In this document: positions 7,136 through 12,204 of the stretch, piece by piece
Position numbering within the stretch: the first letter of the stretch is position 1
Layout of the letters: every line of letters begins with the position of its first letter
Source of the DNA: Dethiosulfatibacter sp.
Lineage (GTDB): Bacteria; Bacillota; Clostridia; Tissierellales; Dethiosulfatibacteraceae
Direction of reading: 5' to 3'
Length of the DNA stretch: 12,204 nucleotides
NCBI GenBank assembly: GCA_030591825.1
Contig: JAUVAG010000010.1
Coordinates: 1 to 12,204 of the forward strand
The notes under the pieces: generated by a model
The model's database searches: none
What the model saw: the letters and a program-made list of their open reading frames with translations, nothing else
Told to the model about the DNA's origin: nothing
Position numbers and translations under genes: made by a program

Positions 7136-7567
7136 TCAATCACTGAAATATTCTTCAGTATCATAAACTTTAATTCCATTTTCCCTCAAAAATTCAGCTG
7201 CAATTCCTTCACCGTCTATAAGCTTTCCAGTAAAAGTACCGTCATAAATCTGTCTGCTTCCACAAGAAGGACTTCTTGGCTGAAGAAGGATTGAATCCTC
7301 TTTTAACAGCTTTGCAATTTTCAAGGTTTCCTCTGCTCCCCTTATAAACACTTCAGTAAGGTTCACACCCTCGCTGTTCACAACTTTTTTTTCATCACCT
7401 TCCATGACAATTTCACATGGTATCCTCGGTGTTTCAAGTCCTCCAAGCTGTTCAGGACAGACGGGAACTAGATTTTCCTTTTCAAGAAGCTTTACAACCC
7501 TTTCGTCAAGGTTGTTTCCTCCGCTGTATTTGCAGTTGAGTCCCAAAAGACATGCACTTACAAGCAT
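7136..7567 (-). CDS. DUF523 family protein (TudS-like), possible desulfidase
   Basis: This is a small cytosolic protein of 143 residues, the normal size for DUF523. Conserved blocks are SACLLGLNCKYSGG (residues 4-17, with C6 and C12), PVCPEQLGGLETPR (35-48, with C37) and RSPSCGSRQIYDG (98-110, with C102); C51 is an extra cysteine. Family knowledge: the characterised members, TudS, are [4Fe-4S] enzymes that remove sulfur from 2-thiouracil to give uracil, using three conserved cysteines and a free iron site. Thiouracil salvage or another desulfidation is therefore a reasonable guess, but most DUF523 proteins are untested. The ATG at 7567 was chosen because AAGGTGA sits just before it and the protein then starts at the family's usual N terminus. 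An in-frame GTG at 7615 would add 16 unconserved residues. The gene lies 91 nt after mutS2 and its TGA stop is 60 nt before argS. Confidence 0.88.
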   Translation of the reverse strand: MLVSACLLGLNCKYSGGNNLDERVVKLLEKENLVPVCPEQLGGLETPRIPCEIVMEGDEKKVVNSEGVNLTEVFIRGAEETLKIAKLLKEDSILLQPRSPSCGSRQIYDGTFTGKLIDGEGIAAEFLRENGIKVYDTEEYFSD

Positions 7568-7571
7568 ATTT

Positions 7572-7578
7572 TCACCTT
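7572..7578 (-). promoter_or_regulatory. Ribosome binding site deciding the DUF523 start
   Basis: On the minus strand AAGGTGA lies 4 nt before the ATG at 7567. No comparable site precedes the upstream in-frame GTG at 7615, which supports the shorter 143-residue protein. Confidence 0.65.
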
Positions 7579-7604
7579 GCATGCTTAAGATTGTCCTTGC
7601 ATGC
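7575..7604. repeat. Direct repeat of a 10-mer containing GCATGC
   Basis: The 10-mer CCTTGCATGC occurs at 7575-7584 and again at 7595-7604 on the plus strand, exactly 20 bp apart. Each copy contains the palindrome GCATGC. The pair lies directly upstream of the chosen start of the DUF523 gene, and one copy overlaps its ribosome binding site. It could be an operator or a chance repeat. Confidence 0.5.
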
Positions 7605-7658
7605 ATTCCTTTCACTAATCTACTGCTTCTGATTCTATTGCTATTTCTATCATTATTA

Positions 7659-10031
7659 TTAGTTCTTAAGAGTTACTACTGTTACTCCTGTTCCACCTTC
7701 GCCGAATTCTCCAAGTCTGTGCTTTGTTACAAGCCTGTGAGTTCTCAGAAGCTCAGTTATTCCTTTTCTAAGAACACCAGTTCCCTTTCCATGGATTATC
7801 TGAACTTCATTGAGTCCTGACAAATATGCGTCATCCAAATACTTGTCTATTTCAAGGAAGGCTTCCTCAAGGTTCATTCCTCTCAAGTCTATGGAAGTTT
7901 TGATGTTTTTCGACTTCAAGGTATACATCTTATTCTTGGCCTTTTGGGAGGACTTTTCCTCTTCGGATTCCGTTTTCACAAGGGTGTTCACTGGAACATT
8001 GAGCTTCATGATACCAGCCTGGACAGTAACCTTGCCGTCATCATTGGGCTTTGTCAATACATATCCCTTCTGGTTAAGGGACTTGATATAAACATAGTCA
8101 CCTTTATTAATTGGCTTGCCGTCATTAGTAGTTTCAAGGATATATTCAGTCCTTGACAGTTCCTTTATTTTCTTATTCAATCCAGACTTGATTTCACTAA
8201 CATCTTTTCTGGATTCCTTGTCTATAATGCTGTTGTATTTTTCAATTCTGGAAACCATGTCTCCAGTATCTTTTTTCACATTTTCAAGAATTTCCTTTGC
8301 TTCAGCTTTTGCTTCATCAACAATTCTTTCTTTTCTCTTTTTTATCTTTTCTTCTTCAACCTTGAGCTTTTCACTTAGATTCTTCTGCTCATTTTTAAGC
8401 TTCAAAATTTCTTCCTTTGTAGACTCTATCTCTTTTCTATCCCTTTCAATCTGAATAAGGGCATCTTCAAACTGTACATCATTCTTTTCTATGGAATTCC
8501 TTGCATCATCAATAATAAATTCATTAAGACCAAGTTTTTTTGATATCTCAAAGGCGTTTGACTTTCCAGGTACTCCTATAAGAACCTTGTATGTAGGACT
8601 CAAAGTCTCCACATCAAATTCCACGCTGCCATTTATTACTCCGTCTCTTGTAAGCGCATAAATTTTAAGCTCGCTGTAGTGTGTTGTTGCTGCCGTTACT
8701 ACATTCCTTCCGTGAAGCTCTTCAAGTATGGAAGTGGCAAGTGCAGCTCCTTCCACAGGATCAGTACCTGCTCCAACCTCATCAAGAAGAACAAGTGAAT
8801 TATCTTCAATCTCATTAAATATCTCAACTATGTTGGTCATATGTGAAGAAAAAGTACTAAGACTCTGCTCTATACTCTGTTCGTCTCCAATATCCGCAAA
8901 GACATTGTTGAATACTCCTATCTGAGAGCCGCTCTTTGCAGGAATATGAAGTCCGAACTGTGCCATGAGGGTAAATAATCCTATTGTCTTAAGACATACC
9001 GTCTTTCCACCTGTATTAGGTCCGGTAATTATCAGAGTCCTGAATTCCTTTCCTAGCCAAATGTCTGTAGGTACAACCTCATTCTTTGGTATAAGGGGAT
9101 GTCTTCCCTTCTTGATGTCTATATATCCCTCGTCGTTTAGAACAGGTTCGAAACAATTGAATTGAAGCGAAAGCTTTGATTTTGCAAATATAAAGTCTAG
9201 TTCTCCCAAAAGAATTTCATTAGACTTTATTTCTTCGCTTACTGCTCCTACAAGGTCTGTAAGCTCAGCAAGAATCCTTTCAATTTCCTTCTTTTCATCT
9301 ATCATCAATGTGCTGAGCTCGTTGTTAAGTTCAACAATTGCCATCGGCTCTATAAATAACGTAGCTCCTGTTGAAGACTGGTCGTGTATGAGACCCTTCA
9401 CCTGGTGTCGGTATTCCTGTTTTACTGGTACAACATGCCTGTCGTTTCTTATTGTTACTATGGCATCCTGAAGATATTTTTTTGCCGACAAGGTTGATAC
9501 TATATTGCTCAACCTGTTTCTTATTACACCGTTCTTGTTTGTTATGCTTTTTCTTATTGATTTAAGTGCGTAGCTTGCATTATCGGAGATTTCTTCCTCA
9601 CTGATTATTGCATTTGTAATTGCTTCCTCCACAACCTTGTTTGGTATAAGGCTTTCAGCCATCTTGGAAAGGAGTCTTATGTTTCCTCCAACCTTTGTTC
9701 CAGCGCTTGACTTAATATAGTTTCTTATGACCCTTGAAGCCCTTAAGGAATGTCCTACCTTTAAAAGCATTGCTGCAGATAGTGTTCCCCCAAGCTCCGC
9801 TCTTTTTACATAGTCCTTAACACTGGCCACTCCTGAAAGTGGAGGGTTCCCCTTTTCCATAATGAGGGTTATTCCCTCTGAAGTTTCCTTCTGCTTTATT
9901 CTTATTTCATTTATATTGGATAGAACGCGGCTCTTTTTCAGGTATTCCCTGCCCAGGTCCGTTTCTGCCTTTTTTTTAAGCATTTCCAGGATCTTGTCAA
10001 ATTCAAGAACCTTAATAGTCTTTTCTTTCAT
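7659..10031 (-). CDS. mutS2: MutS2 ATPase with Smr domain
   Basis: This is a full-length MutS2 of 790 residues, typical for the family. The coiled core and lever region cover about 1-300. The ABC-type ATPase follows, with Walker A GPNTGGKT at 337-344, the signature region STFSSHMTN at 392-400, and Walker B LVLLDE ending at D417-E418. A long charged coiled coil spans about 520-635 and a KOW-like small beta domain about 642-690. The C-terminal Smr domain has the IDLRG motif at 714-718 and HGKG at 747-750. The ATG at 10031 is preceded by GAGGTAAT. The mismatch-recognition domain of MutS is absent, as expected. Family knowledge: MutS2 proteins were linked to suppression of recombination, and in Bacillus subtilis MutS2 (RqcU) acts on collided ribosomes in ribosome rescue and quality control. 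Its position 10 nt after an RlhA-like gene suits the ribosome role. No defect is visible. Confidence 0.97.
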   Translation of the reverse strand: MKEKTIKVLEFDKILEMLKKKAETDLGREYLKKSRVLSNINEIRIKQKETSEGITLIMEKGNPPLSGVASVKDYVKRAELGGTLSAAMLLKVGHSLRASRVIRNYIKSSAGTKVGGNIRLLSKMAESLIPNKVVEEAITNAIISEEEISDNASYALKSIRKSITNKNGVIRNRLSNIVSTLSAKKYLQDAIVTIRNDRHVVPVKQEYRHQVKGLIHDQSSTGATLFIEPMAIVELNNELSTLMIDEKKEIERILAELTDLVGAVSEEIKSNEILLGELDFIFAKSKLSLQFNCFEPVLNDEGYIDIKKGRHPLIPKNEVVPTDIWLGKEFRTLIITGPNTGGKTVCLKTIGLFTLMAQFGLHIPAKSGSQIGVFNNVFADIGDEQSIEQSLSTFSSHMTNIVEIFNEIEDNSLVLLDEVGAGTDPVEGAALATSILEELHGRNVVTAATTHYSELKIYALTRDGVINGSVEFDVETLSPTYKVLIGVPGKSNAFEISKKLGLNEFIIDDARNSIEKNDVQFEDALIQIERDRKEIESTKEEILKLKNEQKNLSEKLKVEEEKIKKRKERIVDEAKAEAKEILENVKKDTGDMVSRIEKYNSIIDKESRKDVSEIKSGLNKKIKELSRTEYILETTNDGKPINKGDYVYIKSLNQKGYVLTKPNDDGKVTVQAGIMKLNVPVNTLVKTESEEEKSSQKAKNKMYTLKSKNIKTSIDLRGMNLEEAFLEIDKYLDDAYLSGLNEVQIIHGKGTGVLRKGITELLRTHRLVTKHRLGEFGEGGTGVTVVTLKN

Positions 10032-10041
10032 ATTACCTCGC

Positions 10042-12204
10042 TTAAAGTATTTCCTTGTAGTAATACCCTCTAGTTATCTCACCTTTGTCTATATCCTCAA
10101 CGCCGTATTTCACACTCTCAATAACTTTGTTTATGTCTGCTGACCCATTGTAATCGATTCTTCCATAGTCTGAGCCTGTTTTCTTCACCTCGTACATCCT
10201 GTCCGCCATGTACAGGTGAATAGGGTTGTAGATTGTGGTTATTCCCCTGTTTCTGGACATTGGAATCTCATATCCCTTCCTGTCTTTCAAGACATACCTG
10301 TCATACATGTCGCAACTGCTGCACTTTGATGTATCCGTGCAATTCTTCATATGCGCAAACGGACAGTTCCTTATAGTCATGAGGGGAAGGTTGGAATACA
10401 CTATACACTCTGTTTTCATTTCTGTCTTCCTGTTTATTTCTTCAATATCTCCAATGCTTGATTCCACTGAATGGGTAAAACATTCTACTCCCTCGCCCTT
10501 AAGAAAATCAGCAGAATATTCATTCATGATGTTCATCTCGAAATCACAGTAAATGTTATTCTCTCCAAGACTCTTGGCAAATGCCAGTCCGTCTATATTG
10601 TTGACCTGTATTCCTATTATGCTGTCACCATACTTTTTATAGGCTCTTTCAGCCTCCACATAGTCGTATGTTTTTGATACATTTCTAAAGGACAGCACTA
10701 TTTCTGCATCATCGTTCTTGTCCTTTATATCATTAATTATATCTTCAGTAATAAAATAATATGGTATGTATGCCAAATCTATTTCATTGAAATCTATATT
10801 CTTATAATCCCTATCACTGTTCATGTTAAGAGAGTATCTCATGTCATTATCTCTTTCAAAGGTTTCTCTTTCTTCAATTTCTATTGAAACCTCTTTTTTG
10901 CTGTGCTGAAGTATTTTTTCTTCAAGGGATTCTATTGCTTTCCTTCTCAGACTGTTTAATACACTTTTGCTCACAAATACATTGCCTTCCAAATCTATAT
11001 TTACATCTTTTACCGTAAATACCGTTCCTCCGGATTTTGAAAGCTGCTTTATTACAGATTCAGCTTCAGCAGGAGCATTCTTTGCACCTTCCACCTCGTC
11101 ATCACTGTATACTTCAGTATTGTACTCACCTGAGATGGCTTTAAGTAATATCCTTTCGCCTTCCCTTATTTTCACATCAAAATCAAGAGATCTCAGGAAA
11201 TATATGTCTGCGTTCTTAATTCTTATACCAACCTCATCTGATAGATTCTTGTTGAAGGTCTTATAAATAACATCGCCTACTTCCATCTTCTGCTTGGCTT
11301 TGATGAATACAAGTTCCCCTGCCTTTGCTTCCTTGATGCTTGTTCCCTTTTGTACAAGTCTCTCAATTATGAAGCCCCTGTTCTTTTCGTTCTTTCCGTA
11401 AGTAATTCCATCTCCAACAGTAATATCGTCCACCAACTGTACTCCTGCGCTGTATCCGTTCATCTGCTCCACGGTACCCAACAACGTGCCTGTGTTTTTT
11501 GGAGAATCATAGGCCATAAGATCTTTTCCAAAATCTCCGAAAAGCAGTCCCTTTGTGAATCCCCTGCTGAAAACCTCCTCAGCCTGCTTTTTCACATTTT
11601 CATCATATATACCATCCAGAAGCTGTCTGTAGTAAGTAACTACCCTATCCACATATTCTGGTTTTCTCATTCTTCCTTCAATTTTGAATGTATCTATCCC
11701 AATGTCTGCAAGCTTCTGTATTTTCGCTCCAATATTGAATTCCTTAAGGCTCAATGGATATACAGGTTTATCATTTACCTTCAGTTCCGTTTCCTTGTCA
11801 ATAATATCAAAAGCCAATCTGCAGGTCTGTGCACATCTTCCTCTGTTTCCACTTCTACCACCAAAATAGGAACTGATATAACACTGTCCCGAATAAGAAC
11901 AGCAAAGAGCTCCATGAATAAACACTTCCAGTGATTTATCAGATTTTTCCTTGATTAGCTTAAGTCTTTCAAAAGGTGTTTCGCGTGCAAGTATGTTCTT
12001 CTTTATATTATATTTTTCCAAAAGGTCTATTCCGAAGTAGTCGCATATTGTCATCTGGGTACTTCCATGTATCTTTAGTCCGGGAATATGCTTGTCAATA
12101 AGCATCATAAGTCCCCAGTCCTGTACGATTACAGCATCTACATTTATTGAATTAAGATAATTTGCATATTCAAGAGCTTCAGTAATCTCTTTTTCCTTGA
12201 TCAG
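10042..12204 (-). CDS. U32 family (RlhA-like) protein, 5' end beyond window
   Basis: The reading frame is open from the window edge to its TAA stop, giving 720 visible residues. The ATG at 12108 is internal, because the 32 codons before it continue a U32-type beta strand (VDAVIVQDWGL), so the true start lies outside. Visible residues 93-112 fit the U32 signature (EVFIHGALCCSYSGQCYIS), with further cysteines at about 124 and 128. A DUF3656-like segment ending in SVLNSLRRKAIESL spans about 332-427. A four-cysteine cluster (CPF, then C, then CSSC) lies at about 614-631. Family knowledge: despite the 'collagenase-like peptidase' name, U32 proteins of this long architecture include E. coli RlhA, needed for 5-hydroxycytidine at 23S rRNA C2501; shorter relatives (TrhP) hydroxylate tRNA. 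By inference this is a cytosolic RNA hydroxylation factor, probably carrying an Fe-S cluster. mutS2 follows after 10 nt, so the two are likely co-transcribed. Family is certain; RNA target is not. Confidence 0.9.
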   Translation of the reverse strand: MIKEKEITEALEYANYLNSINVDAVIVQDWGLMMLIDKHIPGLKIHGSTQMTICDYFGIDLLEKYNIKKNILARETPFERLKLIKEKSDKSLEVFIHGALCCSYSGQCYISSYFGGRSGNRGRCAQTCRLAFDIIDKETELKVNDKPVYPLSLKEFNIGAKIQKLADIGIDTFKIEGRMRKPEYVDRVVTYYRQLLDGIYDENVKKQAEEVFSRGFTKGLLFGDFGKDLMAYDSPKNTGTLLGTVEQMNGYSAGVQLVDDITVGDGITYGKNEKNRGFIIERLVQKGTSIKEAKAGELVFIKAKQKMEVGDVIYKTFNKNLSDEVGIRIKNADIYFLRSLDFDVKIREGERILLKAISGEYNTEVYSDDEVEGAKNAPAEAESVIKQLSKSGGTVFTVKDVNIDLEGNVFVSKSVLNSLRRKAIESLEEKILQHSKKEVSIEIEERETFERDNDMRYSLNMNSDRDYKNIDFNEIDLAYIPYYFITEDIINDIKDKNDDAEIVLSFRNVSKTYDYVEAERAYKKYGDSIIGIQVNNIDGLAFAKSLGENNIYCDFEMNIMNEYSADFLKGEGVECFTHSVESSIGDIEEINRKTEMKTECIVYSNLPLMTIRNCPFAHMKNCTDTSKCSSCDMYDRYVLKDRKGYEIPMSRNRGITTIYNPIHLYMADRMYEVKKTGSDYGRIDYNGSADINKVIESVKYGVEDIDKGEITRGYYYKEIL

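Noticed and set aside
7613..7615. GTG start for the DUF523 protein
   Set aside because: It would add 16 unconserved residues and has no good ribosome binding site, whereas the ATG at 7567 does.
7615..7653. Possible 12-residue upstream ORF between mutS2 and the DUF523 gene
   Set aside because: It has an ATG and a stop overlapping the GTG at 7615, but no ribosome binding site and no telling sequence.
11350..11934. Long plus-strand open frame (194 codons) and other plus-strand frames
   Set aside because: It lies entirely opposite the U32 gene, has no ribosome binding site or recognisable domain, and its composition is that of a reverse-strand shadow. The same holds for the other plus-strand frames.
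12106..12108. ATG at 12108 as start of the U32 gene
   Set aside because: The 32 codons upstream stay in frame to the window edge and encode conserved U32 N-terminal sequence, so the gene starts outside the window.

Overview
The window reads as a piece of a low-GC Gram-positive genome of the Clostridia/Tissierellia type. The DNA is AT-rich, Shine-Dalgarno sequences are strong (AAGGAG, GGAGG), promoters are close to the sigma-A consensus, and the proteins are Lys/Glu/Ile-rich. MutS2, a DUF523 protein and a DUF4080 radical SAM enzyme together fit this group. The assignment is inferred from style and gene content, not from a search. All eight genes I can support lie on the minus strand, so transcription runs from high to low coordinates. 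I see no mobile element, CRISPR array, tRNA or rRNA.

Reading in the direction of transcription, the first block (12204 to 5375) is housekeeping with an RNA/ribosome flavour. It holds a U32 'peptidase' family protein of the large RlhA type (5' end outside the window), mutS2 10 nt downstream, a small DUF523/TudS-like protein, and argS. The first two probably share a transcript. argS appears to have its own promoter in the 60-nt gap before it.

The second block (5327 to 4446) is a self-contained unit. It has a promoter matching the sigma-A consensus perfectly (TTGACA, 17 nt, TATAAT), a leader of about 100 nt that begins with a perfect 9-bp hairpin, a lipoprotein with a lytic transglycosylase domain, and a clear intrinsic terminator.

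The third block (4364 to 1, continuing beyond the window) is a tightly packed four-gene operon with junctions of 0 nt, a 14-nt overlap and 1 nt. It encodes an unrecognised 286-residue protein, a B12-binding-type radical SAM protein with a DUF4080-like tail, a TPR protein, and a membrane-anchored SH3b protein cut by the window edge. This is the least understood part and the best candidate for an undescribed pathway, though nothing in the sequence fixes its function.

Most of the window is ordinary. The points worth a second look are the unknown operon, the structured leader of the lipoprotein gene, and the ribosome/RNA-themed gene cluster.
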